NCBI GenBank assembly: GCA_036873755.1
Contig: JAVTVY010019572.1
Coordinates: 1-64,000, forward strand
Source: Hanleya hanleyi
Taxonomy: Eukaryota; Mollusca; Polyplacophora; Lepidopleurida; Hanleyidae
DNA length: 64,000 nucleotides
Reading direction: 5' to 3'
Notes under the pieces: model-generated
The model's database searches: none
What the model saw: the letters and a program-made list of their open reading frames with translations, nothing else
What the model was told of the DNA's origin: nothing
Program-made: the position numbers and the translations under genes
In this document: in pieces, positions 1 to 12,409 of the stretch
Layout of the letters: every line of letters starts with the position of its first letter
How positions within the stretch are numbered: position 1 is the first letter of the stretch

Positions 1-13
1 GATTTACCATGAG

Positions 14-941
14 ATGATGGCAGTAAAGAATCTTCATCGCAAACACGCTGACGTGAAGGACGAAAAACAACAATGGTATGACCACCACGAGTCATACCAA
101 GCTACTACATTCCCCAAAGAGTCTCATATCCAGGAACTGGTAAAATTCATCCACGAGAAGAGCTCACCCGTGTCTCTGGAGGCTTCTTCAACGCTGCAAA
201 ATTTTGTGATAAGAGAGATCATGACAAAGAAGATCGGCAACGATGTGCAAATTGCTTTCACCAAAGCCGAAGAGAAGTACTTAACGTTTCGACTCCGAAG
301 AATCAGCGAGAAAACCACTAGACTCAATTGAACCATCCACCGAACGAATCTAAATTCAATGAAAGATTTTCGAGACAAGCCAAAGAAGACCATCAAGACG
401 AAAATGGGGAGATGAATATTGCAGAACGAACCACTGAAATCGCTCGCGATCGTGGCCTTACCATCGATGACCTCTTGAAGTACGATGTCGTCTCCTCCCC
501 TCTCTTGTTCAATGAGGATGGGATGATGACCAGTCCATTGAAATGCCAATTGCTAAAAGAGCTTGGAACTCATCTGAAACACCATGACTATGACTACAAA
601 CACCAAGAGAATGTCCATGTGTCATAGACATCATGTCAAGGTTCACGTAAATAACCCCTCCAACTTCGGAGACTTCATAACAGCCTTTGTATCATTTCTA
701 ACTGTACCATCAATTCTGGCGTTGCGACTATGTCTTCGACATGTACTCGGGCCATGCCTCAGTGAAGGATGATGAAAGAATTTAGTGCACGGATACTGTT
801 CCGTTCGAGTACAGTACCATCGAACACGAAACACCGTTACGAAATGAAATGCAAACCTTCTGGCCACCTTTCACCAATACACTTCTCCCCGAGAAATCGA
901 TCTACTCTCACCTTCCAGAAGATACTAGGACTGGAAGATAT
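14..941 (+). pseudogene. Decayed coding tract, 5' part, interrupted by a LINE
   Basis: Two overlapping open stretches in different frames (14-331 and 328-627) are followed by a third open frame (801-941, beginning PFEYSTIEHETPLRNEM). The first ends at a stop where another frame continues, so at least one frameshift separates them. The segment containing ARDRGLTIDDLLKYD reminds me of a widespread uncharacterised metazoan family often found in mobile DNA, whose other domains appear at 21.6-22.8 kb here. That resemblance is from memory. The 801-941 frame runs without a shift into the tract after the LINE (2990 onward), so both halves belong to one former gene. No start or splice site can be assigned. 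The existence of a decayed gene is likely; its function is unknown. Confidence 0.5.
927..941. repeat. Target-site duplication, left copy, of the LINE
   Basis: The 15-mer AGGACTGGAAGATAT occurs here and again at 2975-2989, directly after the poly(A) tail. This fixes the 5' junction of the LINE at 942 to within a base or two. Confidence 0.9.
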
Positions 942-2157
942 TAACACCATTCTATATAAATTTTTATGGGGTGGGGGTCCAGACAGAGTAAAACGGAAAA
1001 CTCTGATATGCGATGTAGAGGAGGGAGGACTAAATATGATCGATCTGTATACATTTTCTAATTATCTAAAGGTAAAGTGGGTAAAAAATATGACAAGTAA
1101 CTCTTCTGCCTATCGAGTCATGATGGAGAAAATTTTAGAACCAACGGGAGAGGATACCTGCAGTTTAGGCCCTGATGGGTTACAGGAACTTATTAGGCAT
1201 GTAAATAATCCATTTTGGAGCGATGTGTTATCAGCTTGGGGGGATTTAGTAAAACAGGAAAGGTTACCAGACACAGACGAATTCCTATATAATTTTTGTC
1301 CGTTTTCGGAATGGAAAACAATCGCACAGTGGCGTGCAAAAGGTGCGTACCAATTAACCGACCTAGTTGGAGAGTACGGTTTGTTTTTAACTTTTGATCA
1401 ATTCAGACAAAAATTTGATGTTGCAAAGAAAGATTTTATTTTATATTATGCCATTATTGATAACATTTCCGCCGAAACGAAAACGAGCCTAAAACAGATT
1501 GACGGGGGTAAACTACAACAGCCCGATGGTATGTTAAATAAGATTACTAACCAAAAATCCTTAAAATTTATCTATAAGCATCAATTGAGAAATATAAAAG
1601 TGAAACCAGTTGATACGGAAAATAAATGGATTTTGGAGCTGGGCTTAAATCACCAAAACTGGGCCAAAGTATACAAAAACGCATTCGATGTTACCCCACA
1701 GTCTAGTTTGCAATTTTTTCAATTCCAAATAACACATAGGATTATCGTTACGAATCAAAAGTTAATGCGTTGGGGTAAAGTGGAATCCGATAAATGCAGT
1801 TTTTGTGGACAAGAAACGGAAACAATAATTCATTTGTTCTGGTTCTGTTGTCATAGCCAGAAACTGTGGCAGCAGTTTGAAAACTGGCTCCAGATACACA
1901 ATATATTTCACTCTGCACTGTCAATCCAACAGGTCATTCTTAGTACACCGAGGGACGGTGTCCTGTTGAAACATCTTATATTGCTGGTAAAGAAACATAT
2001 ATACAATTGTAGATTCTGGGGGATTCTTCCTGCCTTCGAGAGAGCGAAGCAATATATATACAAAGTGAGAGATATTGAGAAAAGTTTGTCAAGTAGTGAT
2101 GAATTAGAAAAGGGCTTCGTTAAGAAATGGGGCCCCCTGGCAAACATCTTTGTTTAA
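942..2157 (+). CDS. LINE ORF2 C-terminal fragment with zinc-knuckle (zf-RVT) region
   Basis: About 405 codons stay open from the insertion junction to a stop at 2157. The frame also runs upstream into host sequence to 769, but the LINE part begins at 942. Near 1795-1850 lies CSFCGQETETIIHLFWFC, matching the C-x2-C...H-x4-C zf-RVT motif that follows the reverse transcriptase domain in many LINE ORF2 proteins. The segment starting FLWGGGPDRVKRKTL is the usual post-thumb region of L1/Tx1-like proteins. The endonuclease and the YxDD palm motif are missing because of 5' truncation, so the product cannot be active. The reading frame itself is undamaged. Confidence 0.85.
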
Positions 2158-2922
2158 TTTTATGTATGCATGTCAGTAAACATGGATGGTGGTAAAACAA
2201 CAACAGGCAAACGCACCGTGAATAGAAGTAGCAGAAAAGGGTTTCTTGTACCGTTATAGAAAGAGTATTTCGCACTATATATTACCTCTGATAGTGAATT
2301 TCCCGCAGGATCCACCATTTTTCGGAATACAAATATATTTGCTCTTCTATAATTATCTGAAGGACTGACTAATCTGAAGGCTATATTATGAGTCACTTCA
2401 ACCTCTTCTATCCTCTTGGACTTTTTGTCCGGGAGGATGGAGAAGGGGTCGGAGGTGGCAATCGTTTTTTTTTTTCGTACAAATTCTTGTTATTGGCTTT
2501 AACCAAGTAAAGGGAGAAGTTTTAAAAACCCTCTTTATGGACTTTCGTCATTTTTCGGCCAAAGAGTGGGGAAAACATTTTATGAAAGAAAATATATATA
2601 TAATAATAACACCTCCATAGTCAAAATCTCATTCAGCCGAAGTGAACAAATGACCTGATGAGACGTTGTTGATCACTGTGGGTATGCTTCAGAAGGTTAA
2701 TTTTTCTTCTTTTTCATTTGTAGATACGAATCAAACAGTTTATAGTGGTCCTTCTATATTACATTCGCACAGTAACGTATCATATAATCGTGTCTACATT
2801 ATTTATGTTATGGATATGTTTTTATGTATCACTAATAGTATTATCCAAAACCCGGTAAGCCCTGGCTATGTGGGCATTGTACGGGTGTCTTTGTAACAAC
2901 CCATGGCACTGTTTGATAGCTG

Positions 2923-2928
2923 AATAAA
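2923..2928 (+). terminator. Polyadenylation signal of the LINE
   Basis: AATAAA lies about 28 bases before the start of the A-tract at 2956-2975, the normal spacing for cleavage and polyadenylation of the element's transcript. Confidence 0.8.
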
Positions 2929-2974
2929 TGCTCAGTAGCTTGTCCAGGGCTTACTAAAAAAAAAAAAAAAAAAA

Positions 2975-2989
2975 AGGACTGGAAGATAT
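2975..2989. repeat. Target-site duplication, right copy, of the LINE
   Basis: Identical to 927-941 (AGGACTGGAAGATAT). Its first A cannot be told from the last A of the tail. Confidence 0.9.
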
Positions 2990-3410
2990 CCTACTGTCCT
3001 CGGTCATGTGTCAAGAGAAAAGAACTGGCAGTGTATCATGAGAGTGTATCCAGCAAAGGGGCTTCTCTCTACAGCTTACCTCTCACTAGTCAAAGACTTC
3101 TGACTCATATCCAGCGTGGGTGCTACAATGATGCTTGCATTGGAGAGTCACCTCTACCATGAACATGCTGAGTCACTGAAACCACAGGGTTGTTGCTATA
3201 AGAACGGCCATGAACAGCTTATACCAGCAACATCATGAAAACTCCTCGAGGAACTTTGGTCAGTCACCGGTTCATGTGCCAAGTGTACCAGTTCACCATG
3301 TCCTTGTAGAGCGGCGATGGCCAAATACGGCAAATTCTGTAGGTGAAAGAAAGCATCTCCTCATACCTATAAATATCCAGCTGATCAGGTGTCATGGCCG
3401 CCTAAGTTTC
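2990..3410 (+). pseudogene. Decayed coding tract, 3' part, after the LINE
   Basis: Removing the LINE and one TSD copy joins codons 801-941 to this tract in the same frame (...RTGRY / PTVLGH...). About 140 codons can be read with only three stops, all TGA. One falls where the context suggests Trp (KDF-stop-LISS). The sequence is cysteine- and histidine-rich, with HEHAESLKP, CCYKNGHEQ and CTSSPCPCRAAMAKYGKFC. I do not recognise the family. Stops limited to TGA fit C-to-T decay of CGA or TGG codons, though in-frame readthrough cannot be excluded by eye. Confidence 0.45.
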
Positions 3411-5646
3411 GTTAGGTTTGATAAATTTGTGACTTACCTAATCGTTGAGTATGTTACCCAGAAGTAGCATTATTTCGGACAGGTTTACAAGGTAATTGAT
3501 GATACATGAAAAGTCGATGTGTACTGTAACTATAATATCACATACATGTATGTGCATTATTGATATTTTCTCTGTTTACACATCAAATTAATCAAACCAA
3601 TATGACTGATTTGTAACTCGATAGTATTAGGTTGTCATCTTATTCTTGGGTCTTAGTGTTGATTTCGGCCTCCATTTTGGTGATCATCTTGGAATTATGA
3701 CAATGAGGTCAACTTCAAACAGAGTAAAAATGAGGCCAATCAATTCCGTGGCGTCAACAACCTATATATAGACACGAAAATTAACTTCCAATGACAAATT
3801 CCTTTAAAACGATTGATTAGGGGTAGGGTTGCCTTTGGCTTAAAATGGGCCCCATTGACATCGCACAGAGACATTGACTATCTATATGCAGGTTGGCTTA
3901 ATCAGATGATTCAACAATTAAACTTTTTCGCAAACTTTGGTAGCTTTAACTTCAATATAAGGGTGGGCTAGACGCCATCAAAATTTGAGCTACCTTCGAA
4001 CTGAAACCAATCTGTGTCAATTTTCCGCTACATTTAGTAAACTGTTGCCATTTTCTCCCACATACCTGGGCCTAGGACAATGAAGCATGCTTCAGTGTTA
4101 TATATTGACAAAGAAACTATGTAAATAAACCAAGCTTAATAATCTGTTATGCTCTAGTAGCGATTTATTCCATGAACCCCAATATCGACATTCTAGCCTT
4201 CTAGTGCCTAACCGAAAAACACAAATTGGGCTGTTCAGGAAAATGCGTAATTGAGCTTGAGGTGTTACCCAAATTTCTCATCACAGAAAACTTCAATTTT
4301 TGCTCTGAAAGAATCATGTACACGACCCCCCCCCCCGAGCCAGGATTAAAGCTTTCAATTCGAAAATACGAAATGTTAAAACGCAGAAAGCATACGTGTA
4401 TCGTTGGTATATGTTCTTACTTTCTTATCCTCCCTACATATGGATATTCACGAAACGGAGAAAATTATAGTTTGTTTTTTTATAACATATTGCAATTTAA
4501 TTGAAAGTATTCCTTCTTGCTGCCCATCTGCATATAGAGACATGTACGATTGGGGATACTATTTTATCAAGATTTACCACATGGAGATATAAAATCGTTT
4601 TATAACTCTGCTTTGCTGAAGAATCTTGGTTATTTCGAATACAATTTCGAAAATGACAGGAGAGCAGGAAAACGCACCTCGTGATTTGAAAATCCTGGGC
4701 ATATATTAGGCCTACATTGCACAAAAAAAACTATATTTCACTCTCCGCATGTGGTCGCCCGCCTTAACAAGAATTCTGGAATAGCAGTCAAAATATATAC
4801 AGTATGTACAGTTTTTTTAGCTGACGTATATAATTCGGCTCAACTAAACTCAAAATAAGTGGTTTATAAGGTTAATATAGTATGGGAAAAAGCATACCTA
4901 ATGAAGTGTATTTCCTGTACGTGTCTTGTAACACGAGCGCCAGTGTAACAAATCAATGGAATCTCAAATTGTTAATCATGTCAATGTCCTCATTTTTAAC
5001 AATGATCATTCCGTTCTTCTATTTCTCAATAGCACTCAATTCTTTGTCGCTCCGGAGACAGTTTTGTATGGGGGTGGGGGCATGGACAGACATACAAAAT
5101 GGACAGACATACAACATATTAAAAAAAGAAAGATTTTACATAGCATGATTTGTTGTGATTCACATTAGAATCATCTACATAATGGGTAAGGACCAGAATC
5201 CATAGTAATTTTCTAACCCAGTTAGTAAAGACAACTTATTTCTGGAGGAAAAATTACATTCTATAAACGCCTTACAGGCCGGGCAAGGGTTGAGGGTTGG
5301 GTCTTTCTTCCCCTCGCCCTAAATAATTTATGGGGGTATTTTTGGACCGATTTTTCGGTCAGATTTTCTTTGCAAAAAATAGATGCAAAAGTAGTAAGTA
5401 ATAATCTGATGTGAAATAATATAGTTTTTGCTCCTGTTTTATCCACAAAAACATTTGGAAGAACCATTACGAAAATATCACTTTTCTGATAACCAGTTTG
5501 AGTTTGCACATGATCCTCTGATAGAGTCGATATGCAAATAGGGTCAAAATATTCCCAATATGATGAGCTACAAACAAGTGTTAACTCTCAATTTTAATTT
5601 TGTGTTGCTCCGTAGGTAACGTAGAGAGTTTGGTAGTAGGTGGCGA
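3411..5646. other. No gene seen
   Basis: Only short chance ORFs occur here. There is a poly-C run at 4327-4336 and a short direct repeat (GGACAGACATACAA) near 5085-5115. No convincing exon, RNA gene or inverted repeat was seen. Confidence 0.5.
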
Positions 5647-6090
5647 GTGTTAAAATGCTCCCCATGGCTGGTAGGTTTAAATAAAATCATTAGGATGAAT
5701 AAGACCAGTGATATTTTCTTCCTCTATAACTTCGTTGGATGTAACATTAAATACCAACAGGAAATATATTTTTATTTGAAGAATAGATTCCAGAAAGTAG
5801 TACTTAATGGAATCGAGTCAGAGTCATTACGTATCCACGCTGGTGTTCCACAAGGTTCAGTTCTGGGACCACTTTTATTCCTCCTGTTTATAAATGATCT
5901 ACCCTTTGGAATCCTTAACAACATACGCATATTTGCAGATGATACGTGTTTATATATCATTTCTGATCAACTCACTACCACTCTTCCCAGCATTAACCAT
6001 GACATGAGTCCCATAACTGACTGGGCCGCTCGGTCGTCAGTTGATTTTAATGTTTCTAAAACAATCTCCCTTTTAATTAAAGAGTCTTAA
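5647..6090 (+). pseudogene. LINE reverse transcriptase fragment (Jockey/CR1-like)
   Basis: The recognisable part starts near 5764 ([13 protein letters not shown]) and includes [19 protein letters not shown], the classic non-LTR RT signature. It continues with FADDTCLYI, where FADD replaces the usual YADD palm motif, and ends in [16 protein letters not shown] before a stop. This order (VPQGS, then ADD, then a ...SKT segment) is typical of Jockey/CR1-group RTs. Upstream endonuclease and downstream thumb are missing, and no poly(A) or TSD was found, so the copy is old. The RT family is near certain; the clade is inferred. Confidence 0.8.
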
Positions 6091-7368
6091 GAAACTGTGA
6101 TATGTTTTTTTAGGAAATCTAAGACTACTAGTTTTAAATAGGAAAATTAACGAAATAAATGAGTTCTTGTGCAGTCGTGTTTGTCACCTGAATACTGATA
6201 CTGGGGATAGTAGGTTAGTTATGGCACATAATGGGAGAGGTAACGTCTTCTGATACGTTGTCATGTATGTTTGTATAGGATAAGATAGGCCTCTAGATGT
6301 GATGCTAAGCGTCAGGTCGTAATCGGGTAAATGTTCAACAGGCGTCGTTTTCTTTTGACCGGCTGTCTGTAGGAAATGACTTCGTCTTAAGGGCATCTTC
6401 TGTGTTATCGTGTTCCTCTTTCATGGCGCAAGGTCCAAGGGTATGACAAGTCGACTTGACGACAACTCGATATCCATCCCGTTCAAGTCGATACAGATGC
6501 TGAAAACAAGAAAAACAAAGAGCCACCCTATGAAAACATGAACAATCGAACATTTTGCAATGTATTAGTCAAAGTTTGATCCGTACATTTAATGCCATAA
6601 AATATTGAGTGTTTCTTTAACAGACTTCAAGCAAAATCTCCATGATTGAGTCTTCTCACAATTTTTAACAATTGATAAATTTTCACAACTGAGGCGTCTT
6701 TACTGAGCTTTTGGTGAGGAAATTTTTGGATGTAAAAATATATACTGAAATAGTAAATTGGAGACGTCATTGAAGAACTTCGCCGAAAAGTATATTTTCC
6801 ATTGATCGGTATGAGTTTAATAAAACATGCACACTTTTTTGTTCAATTATTTATCTTGAAAAAATTGACATTGAGGGATAGAATCGCTCGAAGATATGAT
6901 GATAATATTGTGGTAAAAATGAAGCAAATATTTTCCGAAGTGGACCAGTACCAAATGACCATAATTTTGCGGATCTATAGAATTGTATTCTGGCCGATAT
7001 TAATAATTTCATTTACTTGTACGACCAGAAGAAAAAGGATCACTACTCAGACTAAGAAACGCTGACGGAATTTTTGTACAAAAAATACATGTATATAACT
7101 GTGACAATTTTGTAACTAATCTGGAGTCCGTGAGGTTTGCAAAGTGTGCAAAGCTAGCGAGGATTAACTGATAGTTTAGGGAAATATTTATGTAGTATCT
7201 CCCCGATACGTATCCGGGATACACACTCCCCAGAACAAATGAGAGAAATTAGGTCACACACGCTGTGATAATCATTGTTTTTTATTTATTGAACGAATTT
7301 CAGGGATATTGGAACTGCAGTTGTGGAGATATTTCAACATAGGACTCATAAATGAATACGGATAGCTG
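6091..7368. other. No gene seen
   Basis: AT-rich sequence with short ORFs that show no domain features. It may hold older repeats I cannot identify. Confidence 0.5.
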
Positions 7369-7548
7369 ATTACAAGCGTCTAGTCCGTGATTAAATATTC
7401 AGTCGTCTTCCATTTAAGAATTTCCACGTCCGTAATTCGAAGACCTATTCCAAATTCCATATAATAGCATTAGCACCAAATTAAAAAACAATTACAATCA
7501 TAGTATACATACGCATAGATCTCCCTGCAAGAGAGATCGGTCAATGTT
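7369..7548 (-). mobile_element. 3' end fragment of the YIDD-type retroelement
   Basis: On the minus strand this matches the 3' tail best defined at 23950-24202: the end ATTACAAGCG (complement of CGCTTGTAAT), the ATAATAGCATTAGCACCAAATT stretch, and the CTGCAAGAGAG stretch. It is one of at least eight copies of this tail in the window, in both orientations. Confidence 0.65.
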
Positions 7549-7549
7549 T

Positions 7550-8570
7550 TTATCCCTCGGCCAAACTTTGGCTGAAGGGTATTGTCGTCATCATGTCCGT
7601 TCGTCCGTCCGTCCGTCCGTCCGTCACACCTTTCTCGTTACCAAGATATCTTTAGAACGACGTAGCCTAGGCACACCAATCTTGCAGTTCACATCCATAT
7701 GCTCGTGACCCAGAACCCTATTGAATCTGGACCCGATTGGTTGGAAACCTTGGCGGCCATCTTTAATTTATGCGAAACCTTTAATCTTGTGTATTTCGGG
7801 TACCATTTCGCTGTTCGGTGTGAAACTTGGCACTGATCATCAAATAACTTCAAAGGAATGGCCAAACCAGTTTCTCTGATTCGGTGGAAATCTTGGCGGC
7901 CATCATTAATTTATGCAAAATATTTAATGATATATATCTCTGATACCATTTAAGTGTTCTATACGAAACTTGGTATACAGCGTCGATGTATAACCACATC
8001 AGTTCCTATGAGTGACGGGAAGGATGGGCGGTCATCTTTAATTTATGCAAAATCATTAATGATCTCTATCTCTGATACCGTTCAAGTGCTCGATATGAAA
8101 TTTGGTATACATCATCGATGCATCAAGGGACTTACAATAAATGACAGTTCTGGTTTCTCTGATTGAGCGGAAAACTTGGTAGCCATCTTTAATATATGCA
8201 AAATCTTTAATGATATATATCTCTGATACAATTTCAGTGTTCTATACGAAACTTGGTAAACAGCATCGATGCATCAAGAGACTTGCATCAATGAATAACT
8301 ACATCAGTTCCTCTGAGTGGCGGGAAGAATGGGCGGCCATCTTTAATTTATGCAAAATTATTAATGATCTCTATATGTGATACCATTCAAATTCTCGATG
8401 TAAATTTTGGTATACGTCATCGATGCATCAAGAGACTCATGTAATGAATAGCGGTTTCTCTGATTGGATGGAAACCTTAGGGGTCATTTCTAATAGCAAA
8501 ATTTTTGATAATCTGTATATTTGCCACTTGCCTGCTTGATGTTCCTGATATCTTGGCTCAAATTGATTAC
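7550..8570. repeat. Interspersed repeat with GTCC-GT tract and internal tandem sub-repeats
   Basis: It starts with CCAAACTTTGGCTGAAGGG and a run of GTCC-GT units (7598-7623). A related head with GTCCGTCTGTC occurs at 61210-61275. From about 7780 to 8480 a degenerate unit repeats (GATACCATT...GAAACTTGG...GGCGGCCATCTTTAATTTATGCAAAAT). It feeds directly into the 1,357-bp tandem units downstream. Confidence 0.55.
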
Positions 8571-9593
8571 ATTATGAATGGCTGGCGCCCAGAGCCGAGG
8601 GGTTTTCAGATGCGCATCTTCGTACTCAATAATGCCGGCAAGACATCATGATGTCTCAAAAATATCAAATCCGTATCGTGGATCAGCATTCTTTTTTAAT
8701 AATCCATATGATTTTCGCTGTAAAGTCGTTATCTAGAGAATGATGTATCTCAGTCACGATTTGATCGCGGATGTGCTATGAACGCCATGCCCATAGCTTC
8801 GACAGAGAAGGCCCGCTTCATTTGTTTAGAGATATAAGTCTAAATATGGTGTGTCGTGACGGCTATCTGTAGTTTCCTTCAAATCCAGTCAATGTGGATA
8901 TCTATCCGTCACTACGTCATTTATATAGCGATTATCCACACAGAGAAGATAGTCTATTTAGCGTTTGGTGAATGAGAAGGAACGGGCTTTGAAATTCTCG
9001 TGTTTTGAAAGCGCCTTTATCAAAGACAGGAGCGTATTCATAAGAGAACAGATATATGTCAGCGAAAAGGGGACACAATCAGTACCCATTGGAATACCTA
9101 TATGCTCTTGAAATATTGTAATGCCAAATGTTACATAGATATTATTAATAGGAAATTCAAAGACAAAGAAAAACAAATCAAAAAACAAATTAACATCCCA
9201 CGAATGATATCCCTTTTATATAGTAGGGCTAAAGCCTGGTTTGTGGCTTCTGACATTAATGTATGTGCGATTAGTTTTCTAGAACACATATAGTATTAAT
9301 GAACTTAGCCGATCAATAAGATCCTGATGAGGGATTATAGTATAGAGAGACGAGAAATCTCACGTCGATACATGTCTTTCGGTATGTGCCCATTCGCACA
9401 TATTTGATTTTATCCGTATTTTTACGGATCCGTATATCAAATCCGTATTTTTATACGGATTTGATATTTTTGGAACATCACGATGTCTTGCCGGCATCAT
9501 TGAAAACTGTTGACCGCTTCTCTCTTGCAGGAAACAAGCCTATGTTTATGTATACTATGATTGTCTTTTTGAACTTGGTGCTAATACTGTTAT
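8571..9593. repeat. First, divergent copy of the 1.36-kb tandem unit
   Basis: Matches units at 9594 and 10951 but keeps 22 bases those two lost (TGCTCTTGAAATATTGTAAT near 9100) and differs at scattered positions. It is the oldest of the three copies. Inverted pieces (GCCGGCAAGACATCATGATGT near 8633 and its complement near 9475) flank it, so each unit is itself foldback-like. Confidence 0.7.
8780..9190 (-). pseudogene. Reverse transcriptase fragment with GIPMGTDC motif
   Basis: Read from 9190 down, the minus strand gives NIYVTFGITIFQEHIGIPMGTDC, the palm-entry motif of an RT group common in metazoan genomes. It continues with a damaged YIDD region (IDYLLCVDNRYINDVV) and then YLDLYL near 8840. 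Several stops interrupt it. The same protein is better preserved at 23332-23800 and 62760-63240. I believe the group is Penelope-like or close to it, but that placement is from memory. The equivalent regions of the next two units (about 10140-10500 and 11500-11855) lack 22 bases right before the GIPMG motif. Confidence 0.7.
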
Positions 9594-10950
9594 ATGGAAT
9601 ATGGAAAATATTTAATGATATATATCTCTGATACCATTTAAGTGTTCTATACGAAACTTGGTATACAGCGTCGATGTATAACCACATCAGTTCCTATGGG
9701 TGGCGGGAAGGATGGGCGGCCATCTTTAATTTATGCAAAATCATTAATGATCTCTATCTCTGATACCGTTCAAGTGCTCGATGTAAAATTTGGTATACAT
9801 CATCGATGCATCAAGGGACTTATGTAATGAATACCGGTTTCTCTGATTGGATGGAAACCTTAGAGGTCATTTCTAATAGCAAAATTTTTGATAATCTGTA
9901 TATTTGTCACTTGCCTGCTTGATGCTCCTGATATCTTGGTTCAAATTGATTACATTATGAATGGCTGGCGCCCAGAGTCGAGGGGTTTTCAGATGCGCAT
10001 CTTCGTACTCAATAATGCCGGCAAGACATCATGATGTCTCAAAAATATCAAATCCGTATCGCGGATCAGCATTCTTTTTTAATAATCCATATGATTTTCG
10101 CTGTAATGTCGTTATCTAGAGAATGATGTATCTCAGTCACGATTTGATCGCGGATGTGCTATGAACGCCATGTCCATAGCTTCGACAGAGAAGGCCCGCT
10201 CCATTTGTTTAGAGATATAAGTCTAAATATGATGTGTCGCGACGGCTATCTGTAGTTTCCTTCAAATCCAGTCAATGTGGATATCTACCCGTCACTACGT
10301 CATTTATATAGCGATTATCCACACAGAGAAGATAGTCTATTTAGCGTTTGGTGAATGAGAAGGAACGGGCTTTGAAATTCTCGTGTTGTGAAATCGCCTT
10401 CATAAAAGACAGGAGCGTATTCATAAGAGAACAGATATATGTCAGCGAAAAGGGGACACAATCAGTACCCATTGGAATACCTATATGTTACATAGATATT
10501 ATTAATAGGAAATTCAAAGACAAAGAAAAACAAATCAAAAAAAAATTAACATCCCACGAATGATATCCCTTTTATATATTAGGGCTAAAGCCTGGTTTGT
10601 GGCTTCTGACATTAATATATCTGCGATTAGTTTTCTAGAACACATATAGTATTAATGAACTTAGCCGATCAATAAGATCCTGATGAGGGATTATAGTATA
10701 GAGAGACGAGAAATCTCACGTCGATAGATGTATTTACGGTATGTGCGCATTGGCACATATTTGATTTTATCCGTATTTTTACGGATCCGTACATCAAATC
10801 CGTATTTTTATACGGATTTGATATTTTTGGAACATCATGATGTCTTGCCGGCATCATTGAAAACTGTTGACCGCTTCTCTCTTGCAGGAAACAAGCCTAT
10901 GTTTATGTATACTATGATTGTCTTTTTGAACTTGGTGCTAATACTTTTAT
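9594..10950. repeat. Tandem unit 2 (1,357 bp)
   Basis: Begins ATGGAATATGG; the same word recurs exactly 1,357 bases later at 10951 and again at 12308. The unit holds a minus-strand RT fragment, a plus-strand copy of the retroelement 3' tail and part of the sub-repeat array. By eye it is almost identical to unit 3, pointing to recent tandem duplication or an assembly artefact. Confidence 0.85.
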
Positions 10951-12307
10951 ATGGAATATGGAAAATATTTAATGATATATATCTCTGATACCATTTAAGT
11001 GTTCTATACGAAACTTGGTATACAGCGTCGATGTATAACCACATCAGTTCCTATGGGTGGCGGGAAGGATGGGCGGCCATCTTTAATTTATGCAAAATCA
11101 TTAATGATCTCTATCTCTGATACCGTTCAAGTGCTCGATGTAAAATTTGGTATACATCATCGATGCATCAAGGGACTTATGTAATGAATACCGGTTTCTC
11201 TGATTGGATGGAAACCTTAGAGGTCATTTCTAATAGCAAAATTTTTGATAATCTGTATATTTGTCACTTGCCTGCTTGATGCTCCTGATATCTTGGTTCA
11301 AATTGATTACATTATGAATGGCTGGCGCCCAGAGTCGAGGGGTTTTCAGATGCGCATCTTCGTACTCAATAATGCCGGCAAGACATCATGATGTCTCAAA
11401 AATATCAAATCCGTATCGCGGATCAGCATTCTTTTTTAATAATCCATATGATTTTCGCTGTAATGTCGTTATCTAGAGAATGATGTATCTCAGTCACGAT
11501 TTGATCGCGGATGTGCTATGAACGCCATGCCCATAGCTTCGACAGAGAAGGCCCGCTCCGTTTGTTTAGAGATATAAGTCTAAATATGATGTGTCGCGAC
11601 GGCTATCTGTAGTTTCCTTCAAATCCAGTCAATGTGGATATCTACCCGTCACTACGTCATTTATATAGCGATTATCCACACAGAGAAGATAGTCTATTTA
11701 GCGTTTGGTGAATGAGAAGGAACGGGCTTTGAAATTCTCGTGTTGTGAAATCGCCTTCATAAAAGACAGGAGCGTATTCATAAGAGAACAGATATATGTC
11801 AGCGAAAAGGGGACACAATCAGTACCCATTGGAATACCTATATGTTACATAGATATTATTAATAGGAAATTCAAAGACAAAGAAAAACAAATCAAAAAAA
11901 AATTAACATCCCACGAATGATATCCCTTTTATATATTAGGGCTAAAGCCTGGTTTGTGGCTTCTGACATTAATATATCTGCGATTAGTTTTCTAGAACAC
12001 ATATAGTATTAATGAACTTAGCCGATCAATAAGATCCTGATGAGGGATTATAGTATAGAGAGACGAGAAATCTCACGTCGATAGATGTATTTACGGTATG
12101 TGCGCATTGGCACATATTTGATTTTATCCGTATTTTTACGGATCCGTACATCAAATCCGTATTTTTATACGGATTTGATATTTTTGGAACATCATGATGT
12201 CTTGCCGGCATCATTGAAAACTGTTGACCGCTTCTCTCTTGCAGGAAACAAGCCTATGTTTATATATACTTTGATTGTCTTTTTGAATTTGGTGCTAATA
12301 CTGTTAT
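10951..12307. repeat. Tandem unit 3 (1,357 bp)
   Basis: Near-identical to unit 2, with few base differences seen (for example CATGTCC versus CATGCCC, CCATT versus CCGTT). It ends inside the retroelement tail, which here continues to its natural 3' end at 12400 instead of starting another unit. Confidence 0.85.
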
Positions 12308-12400
12308 ATGGAATATGGAATGGGTCTTTGGATTATGGACGCGGATATTTTCCAATGGACGGCGGCTGAATTATGGATGACGGACTAGACGCTTGTAATT
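12170..12400 (+). mobile_element. 3' tail of the YIDD-type retroelement, intact end
   Basis: Ends GACGGACTAGACGCTTGTAAT, the same 3' terminus as the TSD-bounded copy at 23332-24202. The two preceding copies (9470-9600 and 10825-10957) are cut short where the tandem unit restarts. Confidence 0.7.
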
Positions 12401-12409
12401 TTGAATTGT

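Larger units (their letters stand above)
942..2974 (+). mobile_element. 5'-truncated non-LTR retrotransposon (L1/Tx1-like LINE)
   Basis: The insertion is bounded by 15-bp direct repeats and ends in about 20 A residues, the hallmark of target-primed reverse transcription. It holds the C-terminal third of an ORF2-type protein, an 800-bp 3' UTR, an AATAAA signal at 2923 and the poly(A) tail. The 5' end is truncated, so there is no promoter, endonuclease domain or catalytic RT core. The poly(A) tail and clean TSD suggest a fairly recent insertion. Clade assignment to L1/Tx1 rests on the FLWGGGPDRVKRKTLI-type segment and is tentative. Confidence 0.9.

Noticed and set aside
9386..9687. Repeated ~70-80 codon ORFs over the retroelement 3' tail
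   Set aside because: Open frames occur on both strands of the tail and none is kept in all copies; treated as non-coding tail.
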